Below, one piece after another: positions 34,539 through 43,285 of a stretch of 64,000 bases of DNA. Location: contig JASGIT010000001.1 in NCBI GenBank assembly GCA_047601665.1, positions 4,464,001 through 4,528,000 of the forward strand, written 5' to 3'. The stretch's first letter is position 1; each line of letters opens with the position of its first letter. The stretch comes from JASGIT01 sp047601665. GTDB taxonomy: Bacteria > Pseudomonadota > Gammaproteobacteria > Burkholderiales > Burkholderiaceae_C. The notes below the pieces were generated by a model that saw only the letters and a list, made by a program, of their open reading frames with translations, was not told the DNA's origin and ran no database searches. The translations under genes were made by a program, and so were the position numbers.

Positions 34539-35109
34539 TCACTTTGCAGGGGGCGTTTGACCACCGGAGTGGTCTTGTGGCCTGTACGAATTAGCAAGTG
34601 CAGATACTTCCGCTGGGTCGGCGAATTGCCTGCAATTGTGCATCAGCGGCCCGATCAAGGATTCGATTCCGCCAGAAACCGTACTGGACTTGCTGCTCAT
34701 AATTTCATCTTCGACGACTTCCGGACTCCGGTGATCTCGAAGCACCATGGCTGAGTGAGTCGCGCGGCCCTGGATAGTTTGCATGAATTTCACCAAAGCG
34801 GCAGGAGTATCCTGGCGTAATAGCAGCCCCGCTGCCTTTGCCCTGGAGGCGCAGTCGACAGCCAACGCGTAAGTGGCGGGGGGATAAGTCGGCTCCGTGT
34901 GAGCAGGTACGCTCTCAGGGACTTTGGCGCCGTGTGCCGTGGCTACCTGTTCGATTGGCTGTTCCTTGGGGAACGAGCGTCAATATGGACGCGTCTCGCA
35001 GAAGTACGTTTTCGATGGCGGGCGCCGGGTTGGGTTTCTAGCATCCCATGACAGCCACCAGACTCAGCGTGGCCAGGAACATTCGGACGGGCAAAACATG
35101 CAGTTTCAT
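34539..35109 (-). pseudogene. Decayed paralog of the lipoprotein at 44.7 kb
   Basis: The start MKLHVLPVRMFLATLSLVAV with lipobox VMGC is intact, but a TAG follows the lipobox cysteine and a frame change occurs before about 34890. The mature part then reads PATYALAVDCASRAKAAGLL, RATHSAMVLRDHRSPEVVED, EIMSS and LMHNCRQFADPAEVSALANS. It aligns with ASYALAVECAAAAQGIDMLM, ARHAAMVARGDKSPDQVNDE, EILSS and KYCRSFADKNLADNFLNG of the intact gene. The copy is inactivated. Confidence 0.72.
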
Positions 35110-35437
35110 GGAAGTTCTTTCGGTTCGGTTTCTTGAGCACCTGTCAAGCTACGGTGCAGACAAACGATTGAGCAGGGGAGGCACCAGTCTGTGGCCCGGG
35201 CCACGAGACGCTATCCGGCTGAGTGGGTGCCGCCAACACGGTTCGTCAGCCGTTTCGCAACCGCATGCCAGCCGGCAGCACATTGCCGGACTCTTTGTGA
35301 ACTTCCCGCTTCATCGAGTGCCGGAACGCGCGCTCCTGTGTAATAGTCCGGCGAAGGCCGTCCTTGCCTGACCCGCTGGCTGCGGGGAGCATCTGATCCG
35401 AAGCGCACACCCGCTTGGAGGTGTACGCGATGAGGAG

Positions 35438-35839
35438 ATGGTGCACACCATGAAGAGTGACCAGGCTGCCGGTAGGCGCAGCAGGCGACTGCATGACCGG
35501 GCGTTCAAGGCAGAACTCGTACGGCAGAGTCTGGAGCCCGGAGCGTCCGTGTCAGCGATCGCGCTGCGCAACGGCATCAATGCCAACATGCTGTTCAAGT
35601 GGCGCAGGGAACACGGTCGAACTACCGGCGAGCTCGCCGCGCCAACCGTGCTGCTGCCAGTTGCGGTGGTGCCGCAGGCGGAAGCCGCTGCCGTGCCGGC
35701 GCCGTTCTCTGGGCGCAAGCCAGCGCCATGCAGCAGCGTCATTGAGCTGGAGATTGCGGACGTGCAGCTTCGCCTGCGCGGTGCGGTGGACGAGGCCAGC
35801 CTGTGCAGCGTCCTGCGCGCGCTGCACCAAGCGAGATGA
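35438..35839 (+). CDS. tnpA: IS66 TnpA (IS66 Orf1-like HTH protein)
   Basis: About 133 residues; a helix-turn-helix typical of IS66/IS3 accessory proteins (FKAELVRQSLEPGASVSAIA, then NGINANMLFKWRRE) and a C-terminal segment IELEIADVQLRLRGAVDEAS, LCSVLRAL. An ATG four codons later (MKSDQAAG) is an alternative start. The stop overlaps the tnpB start by four bases. Confidence 0.88.
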   Translation: MVHTMKSDQAAGRRSRRLHDRAFKAELVRQSLEPGASVSAIALRNGINANMLFKWRREHGRTTGELAAPTVLLPVAVVPQAEAAAVPAPFSGRKPAPCSSVIELEIADVQLRLRGAVDEASLCSVLRALHQAR

Positions 35840-36181
35840 TCGGCCCGCGTGCTGGCACCCGTGTCTGGTTGGCCGCTGGCGTCACGGACATGCGCTGTGG
35901 CATCGACTCGCTGGCGGCCAAGGTGCAAACCGTGCTGGCCAAGGACCCGTACGCGGGCCACGTGTTCGCCTTCCGTGGCCGGCGGGGCGACCTGGTGAAG
36001 CTGCTGTGGAACGACGGCGACGGCATGTGTCTGCTGACCAAGCGTCTGGAGCGCGGTCGCTTCGTTTGGCCGCAGGCCGACAGGCAGCGTGTCATTGAGC
36101 GTGGCGCAGCTCTCAATGCTCTTGGAGGGCATCGATTGGCGCAGGCCCGAGCGCACTTGGCAGCCGTGCACGGCGGCCTGA
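35836..36181 (+). pseudogene. tnpB: IS66 TnpB, frameshifted near its C-terminus
   Basis: Family IS66 Orf2: GTRVWLAAGVTDMRCGIDSL, VFAFRGRRGDLVKLLWNDGD, FVWPQAD. After PQAD two bases appear lost (about 36083). The canonical ending GSVSLSVAQLSMLLEGIDWR continues in another frame to a stop at 36181, whereas the original frame reads on to 36276. TnpB has no known catalytic domain but is needed for IS66 transposition, so this copy may be immobile on its own. Confidence 0.78.
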
Positions 36182-36262
36182 TGCGCGCTACACGTCCAGT
36201 CGAATCGGTTGACGGGGCATGCCCCGTTGTGAAGGGCCCAACCCAGCGGCACAGTTGCTGCC

Positions 36263-37864
36263 ATGAACTTGGATGAAGCCATGCACCGTAACGCCAAACT
36301 CGGCGTCCAGGTGCAACGCTTCGAACAGGATCTCAAGGTCGCGCAACTGACCATCGAGAAGCTCAAGGTCGAGATCGCCTACCTGCGGCGAATGAAGTAC
36401 GGCCGCTCCAGCGAACAGCTCGAACACGCGCAGCTGGATCTGACCGGCGGCACAGTGGCGCCGATCGTGACTTTGGAGCGCCCAAGCACGAACAACGTCA
36501 CCTCGTTCGATGAGCAGCGTAAGAAGCGCGCGCGTCGGGCGGCACCGAGCGGGCGCGGCCTGCCGGATCATCTGCCGCGACGCACCGTCGTGCACCTGCC
36601 CGACGGCCACCAGGCGGACTGTGGCTGCCCGGCCTGCGGGTTGGCACTGCGCGAGATCGGTCAGGACGTCAGCGAAGTGCTGGACTACGAGCCCGGCAGC
36701 TTCCACGTCGTGCGGCACGTGCGCCCGAAGCTGGCTTGCAGGGGCTGCCAGGACATCAGGCAAGCCGCGACACCTGATCGACCGATCGATCGCGTGACGG
36801 CCGGTGCCGGCATGCTCTCGCACGTGCTGGTCAGCAAGTATTGCGATCACACACCGCTGTACCGCCAGGCGCAGATCTACGCCCGCGCCGGTCTGGAACT
36901 GCACCGCTCGACGCTGACCGACTGGATGGCCCAGGCCGCCCACCTGTTGAAGCCGCTGGCCGAGGCCATCGGCCGCTACGTGCTGAGCGCCGGCAAGGTC
37001 CACAGCGACGACACGCCGATCCGCGCACTCGGTGGCAAAGGCGGTAAGGTGCACACCGGCCGGCTGTGGGTCTACGTCCGCGATGACCGCCCGAGCGGCT
37101 GCGAGGCGGCTCCCGCGGTGTGGTTCCAGTACTCGCTCGACCGCAAGGGCGAGCACCCGGCCAAGCACCTCAAGAAGTTCGGCGGTGTGCTGCAGGCCGA
37201 CGCGTTTGCGGGCTACAACGCCCTCTACGCTGAGGGCCGCGAGGGCGGCCGCATCATTGAGGCTGGATGTTGGAGCCACGCGCGCCGCAAGCTGTGGGAC
37301 ATCCACGTGCGCCAGCACAAGTTGCCAGGCACCCTGGCGTATCAGGGATTGCAGCGCATCAGCGAGCTCTACAAGATCGAGGCCGAGATCCAGGGGCGAC
37401 CGCCTGATGCGCGCAGGCGAGTGCGACGACAGAAGACCGCCCCTATGCTCAAGGCGCTGCGGGAGTGGATGGATGCGACGCTGGCCCAGGTGTCGGCCAA
37501 GTCGCCGATGGCGCAGGCCATCGGGTACGCGCTGAGCAACTGGACGGCGTTGACGCGCTTCGTCGACGATGGCCGCATCGAGGCACACAACAACACGGCA
37601 GAGCGTGCGCTGCGCGGGGTGGCGCTGGGCAGGAAGAACTACCTGCACCTCGGCTCGGACATCGGCAGCGACAGTGCCGCGGTGATCTATACGCTCGTCG
37701 GTTCGGCCAAACTCAACGGCATCGATCCACAGCGATACCTGACCCATGTGCTGGAGCGCATCGCAGCGCACCCAATCAACCGCATCGGCGACCTGATGCC
37801 CTGGGCGGTTGCGCCGCAGCTGCGCGCGGCGTGGCACCAGACTCCCTTGGCCGAGGCGGCCTGA
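36263..37864 (+). CDS. tnpC: IS66-family transposase (TnpC)
   Basis: DDE transposase of 533 residues, full length. The N-terminal coiled coil (about 15-50), IS66 zinc-finger segment GCPACGLALREIG, central domain LSAGKVHSDDTPIRALGGKG (first catalytic Asp), LQADAFAGYNALY (second), and the C-terminal DDGRIEAHNNTAERALRGVA with the catalytic Glu are all present. It overlaps the end of the long tnpB frame. Intact by inspection. Confidence 0.93.
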   Translation: MNLDEAMHRNAKLGVQVQRFEQDLKVAQLTIEKLKVEIAYLRRMKYGRSSEQLEHAQLDLTGGTVAPIVTLERPSTNNVTSFDEQRKKRARRAAPSGRGLPDHLPRRTVVHLPDGHQADCGCPACGLALREIGQDVSEVLDYEPGSFHVVRHVRPKLACRGCQDIRQAATPDRPIDRVTAGAGMLSHVLVSKYCDHTPLYRQAQIYARAGLELHRSTLTDWMAQAAHLLKPLAEAIGRYVLSAGKVHSDDTPIRALGGKGGKVHTGRLWVYVRDDRPSGCEAAPAVWFQYSLDRKGEHPAKHLKKFGGVLQADAFAGYNALYAEGREGGRIIEAGCWSHARRKLWDIHVRQHKLPGTLAYQGLQRISELYKIEAEIQGRPPDARRRVRRQKTAPMLKALREWMDATLAQVSAKSPMAQAIGYALSNWTALTRFVDDGRIEAHNNTAERALRGVALGRKNYLHLGSDIGSDSAAVIYTLVGSAKLNGIDPQRYLTHVLERIAAHPINRIGDLMPWAVAPQLRAAWHQTPLAEAA

Positions 37865-37904
37865 ACCTGCGGCGATTGACAGCGGCGGCCGCTACAGTGC
37901 CGCC

Positions 37905-38480
37905 ATGAGCACGACCCCCTTCACCGAAGAAGATCTCCACGCTTGGCAACTGTACGTCGAACTCGAAGACGTGCGCCCGAAGGTGTGGCGCCGCCTGCTG
38001 GTGCCGCTGGCGGTGGACCTGTCCCGCCTGCACGTGATGCTGCTGTGGGGCACGGGCTGGGATGGCGGCCACGTGCATGAGTTCATCTTCGGCCACGACC
38101 ACTACGGGGCGACCGAGCCGGGACGGGAGTTCCCCGACGATCTGATGCCGGAAGAGGACGTGCCCTTAAGCCAGGCGCTGGGCAGGCGCAAGAGCTTCCA
38201 GTACCTTTACGACTTCGGCGACGCTTGGTGGCACAAGGTCAAGGTCGAGCGGGTCGTCAGGCTGGACTCGCCGATCGAATATGCGCAGTGCATCGCTGGC
38301 GAGAACGCATGCCCGCCCGAGGATGTTGGTGGCGCCGGCGGCTATGAAGAGTTCCTGGAAGCGCTGGCCGACCCCGCTCATGCTGAGCACGCCGAGTTGA
38401 AGAGGTGGATCGGCCGCCCCTTCGATCCCCGGGCTTTCGACATTAATGAGATCAATGCCCGCTTGAATGCTCGCGAGTGA
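37905..38480 (+). CDS. Plasmid pRiA4b ORF-3-like passenger protein
   Basis: Protein of 191 residues of the pRiA4b ORF3/IS1096 TnpR-like family: YVELEDVRPKVWRRLLVPLA, FIFGHDHYG, FQYLYDFGDAWWHKVKVERV and PPEDVGGAGGYEEFLEAL. The ATG MSTTPFTEED was chosen because the fold starts there. It lies 40 bases after the tnpC stop, same strand, and 33 bases before the right inverted repeat, so it travels with the element. The family is frequent on plasmids and beside IS66; its function is unknown. Confidence 0.85.
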   Translation: MSTTPFTEEDLHAWQLYVELEDVRPKVWRRLLVPLAVDLSRLHVMLLWGTGWDGGHVHEFIFGHDHYGATEPGREFPDDLMPEEDVPLSQALGRRKSFQYLYDFGDAWWHKVKVERVVRLDSPIEYAQCIAGENACPPEDVGGAGGYEEFLEALADPAHAEHAELKRWIGRPFDPRAFDINEINARLNARE

Positions 38481-38498
38481 GCACGTCAACAACGGCCA

Positions 38499-39353
38499 TC
38501 ACCGGACTATTACGTTGTAGGCGCTGATGAAGTCGTCGAGGTGCCTGCGCAACTGCGCGTGATCGTCGTAATGGAAGCGCTTCACTGTAGCTTCCTTGAT
38601 GGTCCGGTTCATGCGCTCGACCTGCCCATTGGTCCAGGGATGCTTGATCCGGGTCAGGTGGTGTTCGATGCCATGTTCCTCACAAACTCGATCGAAGATG
38701 TGCTGGAAGGCATATCGGTCTGAGCTGCGATTGGTGAACTGGACACCGTTGTCGGTGAGCACCGCGTGCAGGGCATACGGCACCGCCCCAATCACGTTGC
38801 GCAGGAACCGCGCTGCCGTCATCTTGTCGGCCGAGGGATGGAGTTCGGTGAGCGCGAACTTGGACGTTCGGTCGATGGCCACGAAGAGATAGAGCTTGCC
38901 CTCGGCTGTCTGCACTTCGGCGATATCGACATGGAAGTAGCCGATGGGGTAGCTCTTGAACCGCTTCTTGGCGGGCTTGTCGCCCTCGATCTCGGGCAAG
39001 CGCGAGATGCCATGGCGCTGCAGGCAGCGGTGAAGCGACGAGCGTGTCAGGTGTGGGAGGGTCGGCTGCAGCGCGTAGAGGCAGTCGTCCAGCGGCAGCA
39101 GGGTGTGCTTGCGAAAGGCGACGATCGCAGCTGCATCCTCTACGGACAAAACAGTGGAGCACAGCTGCCTTGGCCCGGTGGGAAGATCTGCGACTGATGT
39201 CCGTTTCCTCCACTTGGCTACCGTCTTCTGATTGATGCCATGGCGCTTGGACAGTGCTCTCAGGCTCTCTTGACTATGTTGTATCGCTCGACGGATCGCC
39301 TCTGTCGTGGTGGCGCTCCTGTGCAGAACCTGGCCCATAGTGCTTCCTTCCAT
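38499..39353 (-). CDS. IS481-family transposase, 3' end replaced
   Basis: DDE transposase of 284 residues. HTH (LRALSKRHGINQKTVAKWRK), rve core with FHVDIAEVQTAEGKLYLFVA, HAVLTDNGVQFTN, and NGQVERMNRTIKEATVKRFH are visible, so all three acidic residues remain. After DDFISAYN the frame leaves the family (VIVR) because the IS66-type repeat begins there; the usual last 20-30 residues are lost. A later methionine (MGQVLHRSAT, residue 6) is an alternative start. Confidence 0.85.
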   Translation of the reverse strand: MEGSTMGQVLHRSATTTEAIRRAIQHSQESLRALSKRHGINQKTVAKWRKRTSVADLPTGPRQLCSTVLSVEDAAAIVAFRKHTLLPLDDCLYALQPTLPHLTRSSLHRCLQRHGISRLPEIEGDKPAKKRFKSYPIGYFHVDIAEVQTAEGKLYLFVAIDRTSKFALTELHPSADKMTAARFLRNVIGAVPYALHAVLTDNGVQFTNRSSDRYAFQHIFDRVCEEHGIEHHLTRIKHPWTNGQVERMNRTIKEATVKRFHYDDHAQLRRHLDDFISAYNVIVR

Positions 39354-39387
39354 TCATGGGAAAAGATTGCACCATCAAAACCTGGGA

Positions 39388-40850
39388 TCAAACAACTAGG
39401 TGGTTGTTGTCCAGCGCGACCGCGCCGTCGTCCAGGTGCCGCGTCAGCGCGGGCCAGTGCCCCAGCGTGTAGTCGATGGCCTTGGCCGCCGGGCCGCCGT
39501 CGGCCACCAGCCGACGCTCCAGTTGCAGCCACTGCCGGAGCTCTTTCCACAACGGTTTGGCGAGCCGCTGGCGTTGCGTTCGGCGTTCATCGTCGCTGAG
39601 GCCCTTAAGTTCAGCCTCAATCCCGTAGATGCGCGCAAAGCGACGGACCGCCTCCAGGCACACCACGCTGGTGCCGCCGTGCGTCAACTCTTCGAAGTTG
39701 CGGCGCGCGTGCGCGGCGCAGGCCGCGCCGAAGCGGTCCGGGTACAGCCGCGGGTCGACCACGGCCTCGTAGGCGCTGTAGCGGTCGGTCAACAATGTGC
39801 CCGACCATCGCTCGCCGTGTCTTTGCTGGCCTCCCAGGAATGCCAGCGGGTACTGCGCCCCGCGCCCTGGACAGAACTCGTAGATCACGCCAGGTACCGC
39901 GTCGTGCCAGCTTCTGGCGTAGGCCCAGACATAGGCTCGGCGGATCTTGCCCGCGCCCGGGTCCAGCATAGCCACCGGCGTCTCGTCGGCGTGCAACACC
40001 GCGCAACTGAGGATGAAGCGCCTGTGCGCCTCGTGCAGTGGCTCCACTGGCTGGCGATGGACGCCAGCGTGGAGCGCGGCGTGTGCACGCCGCTGCGGGC
40101 GTTGATCGTCGCTTGCCGGTAGTACGGCAGATGGGCCACGAAGCGGCTGATCAGCGTGTGCGCGACGAAGCCGCTGGCAACGATACCGCCTTCGATGACC
40201 TCTGCGACGCTGGGCGCCTGGCGCAGCACCTGGCAGCAGCGGCAGGCCTACTTGCCGTAGATGTGACGGTGCACGAAGAACTCGGCCGGCACGATGTCCA
40301 GCCGTTCGCTGACCTCCTCGCCGATGCGCGTCATGGGACGCCCGCAGCCAGGCTCCTGGCAGTCGGTGCGCTCGGGCTCGTGGTGGTGTTCCACGCGGCG
40401 CAGGTGCTCGGGGAACGGGTTGCGGCGCGGCCTACGCGCGGGCGACTTGGCCTGCGTATCCGAGGCGTTGGCTGCGGCGGCCGCAGCTTCACGCCGCAAC
40501 CGCGCCAACTGCTCACGCAGGCCCGCTTCATCCTCGGCCAGCGTATCCTCGAACAGGCGCCGCTGCTCGGCGTTCATGGCCTCGGACTTGGCGCCGAACT
40601 TCCAGCGCTTGAGCCTGGCCAGCTCGAAGGTGATCTTCTCGATCTTGGCCTCGCGCAGCGCAATCTCGCGGTCCTTGCGCTGCAGCAGCGCATCGCGCTC
40701 GGCCAACTGTTGCTCCTGGTACTGCAGGCGCTGGCGCAGTTGGGCGATCAGCGCAGCTGTCTCGGCGGACAGTCCCGAAGGATTCGCTGCAGGAAGATCA
40801 CGTGCGCCAAGCATGCGTTGCATGGTGCCAGACCGCGACGACGACGCCAT
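39388..40850 (-). pseudogene. tnpC: Second IS66-family tnpC, broken
   Basis: The N-terminal half is intact (ERDALLQRKDREIALREAKI, LKRWKFGAKSEAMNAEQRRL, CGRPMTRIGEEVSERLDIVP). A TAG then replaces the tryptophan codon of HIYGKWACRC near 40247, and a frame change follows. The catalytic part resumes (FILSCAVLHADETPVAMLDP, LLTDRYSAYEAVVDP) but stops at LDDGAVALDNN, where the IS481 remnant abuts. The transposase is dead. Related to, but clearly different from, the intact IS66 copy at 36.3 kb. Confidence 0.88.
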
Positions 40851-40897
40851 CGGCACATGCACTGTCAACGCGGGGACGGGTGGCTTTGTGCGGGGCC

Positions 40898-41236
40898 TCA
40901 GGCTCGCGTGATGACGCTCAGCTCGGGAAGGCGCTGCCACGGCAGGACCAGGACCAGGACATCGAACTGCGCAGGTGTGAGCGAGAGCGAGGGCGTCACG
41001 TGGCCTGTGCCGGGCCAGACGAATCGGCCAGCGTTGAGCCGACGGGCCGCGCACCACACACCGAAGCCGTCGTACACGAGCAGCTTGATGCGCGTGCCGC
41101 GGGCGTTCGCGAACAGATAGCCATGGTGTGCCTGTGCAGCGCCGAAGACTTGCACGACGCGCGCCAGCAGGCGCTCGGCGCCGGCACGCATGTCGATGGG
41201 CTCAGCGGCCAGCCACATCGCGTCGATGCGGATCAT
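40898..41236 (-). CDS. tnpB: IS66 TnpB (second element)
   Basis: 112 residues: IDAMWLAAEPIDMRAGAERL, YLFANARGTRIKLLVYDGFG, AGRFVWPGTGHVTPSLSLTP, all typical IS66 Orf2. Four-base overlap with its tnpA at the right. Frame intact, but the cognate tnpC is broken. Confidence 0.88.
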   Translation of the reverse strand: MIRIDAMWLAAEPIDMRAGAERLLARVVQVFGAAQAHHGYLFANARGTRIKLLVYDGFGVWCAARRLNAGRFVWPGTGHVTPSLSLTPAQFDVLVLVLPWQRLPELSVITRA

Positions 41237-41634
41237 CGCAGCAGCTCGAGCATCCAGGCTGCGCAGTCAACGGCGGCACCTGCCGGCCAGGTCACTGAGA
41301 CCGTCGTCGATCCACGCCGCAGCTCGATGCGAATGTCCGGGGCCGGGGCCGGTGGTGCCGGTGCCGGCAAGCTGACCGAGACGAAGACGGTCTTGGGCTC
41401 TTGCGCCTTGGCTCCATCATTGACGTCCGCGCACACGACCTCGCTCCTTGGCTTCACTTCCGCCTCGTGCACCCAGCGCCGAAGCAGGTTGGCGTTGATG
41501 CCGTGGGCCATCGCCACCGCGGCCATCGACATGCCCGGCTGCGCGCAGGCCGCCACCGCATCGGCCTTGAACTCATCGCTGTGCATGCGACGCCGCCGAC
41601 GCGGACCGGCTTGTTGATCGGGGATAGTGTTCAC
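41233..41634 (-). CDS. tnpA: IS66 TnpA (second element)
   Basis: 133 residues: FKADAVAACAQPGMSMAAVA, then HGINANLLRRWVHEAE (HTH) and the usual end VDCAAWMLELLR. Operon with tnpB. It resembles the third tnpA at 41.9 kb but is not identical. Confidence 0.88.
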   Translation of the reverse strand: MNTIPDQQAGPRRRRRMHSDEFKADAVAACAQPGMSMAAVAMAHGINANLLRRWVHEAEVKPRSEVVCADVNDGAKAQEPKTVFVSVSLPAPAPPAPAPDIRIELRRGSTTVSVTWPAGAAVDCAAWMLELLR

Positions 41635-41668
41635 GTGTCCACCCTGAATTGAGGTGGACTCGAGGCTC

Positions 41669-41895
41669 CTATGTCCCTACCGAGGGTTCAAGATGGCTGA
41701 ACTGGACGCTCACGCCGTCGCGCTCGGGCTGCCGGGCGTACAGGGCCTGCTCCAACGCGTCGAGCACGAAGTCCGTGCGCATCGAACTGCTCACCCGCCA
41801 GCCCACGATGCGTCGGGCGAACACGTCGATGACGAAGGCCACGTACAACCAGCCCTGCCAGGTCGAGACGTAGGTGAAGTCGCTCACCCGGATCA
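41669..41895 (-). mobile_element. IS3-family orfB fragment, internally deleted
   Basis: Reads IRVSDFTYVSTWQGWLYVAF, VIDVFARRIVGWRVSSSMRT, LDALEQALYARQPERDG (first catalytic Asp region). It then jumps to HLEPSVGT, which in intact IS3 proteins lies some 25 residues later. The second Asp segment is therefore deleted. It joins the end of an IS66 tnpA at the right. Confidence 0.82.
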
Positions 41896-42252
41896 CCGGA
41901 GCAGCTCGCGAGTCCACGCGGCAAAGTCCGCCGCCGCGCTGGTCGGCCAAATGATGTTCATCGTGACGGCGCCGCGACGCAGCTCCACGCGGATGTCCAC
42001 GGGCGCTGCGCCCTGTGCCGCCGGCACGGCAAGCGGCAAGGCGATGAACTCGTCTGTCTTGGTGGGCACCACTCTCTTGCCCTCGCGGACCAGTTGCCGC
42101 CAACGGTGCACGACGTTGGCATTGATGCCGTGCGCCATTGCCACCTTGGCCACCGACGCGCCAGGCTCGCCGCACGCGGCCACCACCTGCGCCTTCATCG
42201 CCGCGCTGTACTGCCGCCGCCTGTCCTTCTTCTCGCTTGTCATCATGTCCAC
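41893..42252 (-). CDS. tnpA: IS66 TnpA (third copy)
   Basis: 119 residues: YSAAMKAQVVAACGEPGASV, HGINANVVHRWRQLV and the ending AADFAAWTRELLR. Complete frame, but its tnpB and tnpC are gone; the stop abuts an IS3 fragment. Upstream the DNA continues to a C-terminal IS66 tnpC scrap on the opposite strand. Confidence 0.82.
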   Translation of the reverse strand: MDMMTSEKKDRRRQYSAAMKAQVVAACGEPGASVAKVAMAHGINANVVHRWRQLVREGKRVVPTKTDEFIALPLAVPAAQGAAPVDIRVELRRGAVTMNIIWPTSAAADFAAWTRELLR

Positions 42253-42319
42253 CTAAGTTACGTGGACATGATCCTTGCCGCTGTATGCGGCAGATTCAAG
42301 ATGACTTGGCCGGACGGAT

Positions 42320-42397
42320 ACCTTGCCGCTGCAGCCTGCCAGCCGGATCGACGAGCTGCTGCCGCATCGTTGGATTGCGTCGCCCGGTCAGGGCTGA
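42320..42397 (+). mobile_element. IS66 tnpC C-terminal scrap
   Basis: One plus-strand frame reads TLPLQPASRIDELLPHRWIA followed by a stop. RIDELLPHRW is the conserved ending of IS66 transposases. Nothing else of that copy remains. Confidence 0.65.
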
Positions 42398-42504
42398 CAG
42401 CCACCGCTGTCGTCAAGACGGGTTCACCGTCTGCTTACCGTGCATCCTGACTTCGAGTCGAGGCACGCGTCTAGAAGACATCGCGAACAACAACCTCCCT
42501 TGAT

Positions 42505-43080
42505 ATGACGATTCATTTGCCCATCGCGCTGTCTACACAGACCCGTCACATGTGCCTCGCCTTCGCATTGGCGCCAGCCTTTGCTGTAGCGAGCCCGACA
42601 CCCGAACTTCTGCTTTCCGACTTGCTGCGGCGCGATGGCGTCTTTTGCGCGCCTGCGCCCGGGCCGGAGAATGACTTGTGCGATTCCGTGGTGCGGGTGA
42701 CCGCAGGCGAGGGCGCTCAGAGATGGGTCTCACTCACGATGCTTGTTCGTGCGGATAGTGAATCGCCCCGTATGAAGCTGCGTCTGGGCCATCCGGCGAC
42801 GCTCGAGGGTGAGGAACTGTGCATCGTCGTGAAACGCGACGCTATCAAACTGGAGCTTTTCATGAGCGCGAACGATCGCGCAAGCATCGACGCGGAGGAG
42901 GCCGCCTTGGACTCGGTAGCTGTGAGATATGCCAGGAAACTGCAGGCTCTTCTGGAAGGCGCGCGCAATTGCAGCGGACTCGCGCGCCCCGGATGGCTGA
43001 ATAGCTGGGGCAAGGAACCGCACCAGATGCGCTACGTCCCGCTTTCAGAAAGCACAGGGCTGCGGCTGCGTGCTCCGTGA
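42505..43080 (+). CDS. Secreted protein, paralogous family A (copy 1)
   Basis: Protein of 191 residues with an N-terminal signal segment (LAFALAPAFAVAS). Shared motifs with two other genes in this window (48.1 and 63.3 kb): LLRRDGVFCA near residue 45, a C-x-x-x-[VM]-[RQ]-[VI] strand, MKLRLGHPATLEGEELC and a terminal W/FG..P..MRYVPL. Cysteines are conserved in the first three motifs, so disulfides are likely in the periplasm or outside. There is no known domain that I recognise. It lies between IS66 and IS630 debris, alone. Confidence 0.72.
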   Translation: MTIHLPIALSTQTRHMCLAFALAPAFAVASPTPELLLSDLLRRDGVFCAPAPGPENDLCDSVVRVTAGEGAQRWVSLTMLVRADSESPRMKLRLGHPATLEGEELCIVVKRDAIKLELFMSANDRASIDAEEAALDSVAVRYARKLQALLEGARNCSGLARPGWLNSWGKEPHQMRYVPLSESTGLRLRAP

Positions 43081-43285
43081 CAGTGTCGACTCTTGACTGG
43101 CCGCTGCGGGCGGGCTGGAATCGGCAGAGTTGATGCTAGGTTTAGAGCGTATATGGAAGCCTCCCGGATTACAAGTAACCTTTGTGCGTGAAGAATCAGG
43201 AGGCAGGGCTGCAGTCTTATATCCGGCCTGTTGTGCAGGCTGGTGGCCTCCTAGCCCTGATGGCATTCGCTGATGAGGCTCCCAT

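Larger units (their letters stand above)
35340..38513. mobile_element. IS66-type element with passenger gene
   Basis: Bounded by imperfect inverted repeats (left GTAATAGTCCGGCGAAGGCC, right reads as GTAATAGTCCGGTGATGGCC on the minus strand). It contains tnpA, a frameshifted tnpB and an intact-looking tnpC, then a pRiA4b-ORF3-like passenger gene in the same direction, all inside the repeats. The total is about 3.17 kb. The eight bases on each side (GCTCCTGT and GTTGTAGG) are not a direct repeat, so one flank has been rearranged since insertion. On the right it joins the cut 3' end of an IS481 transposase. Confidence 0.8.

Noticed and set aside
36188..37837. 549-codon minus-strand frame
   Set aside because: Antisense shadow of the intact IS66 transposase; composition typical of such shadows.
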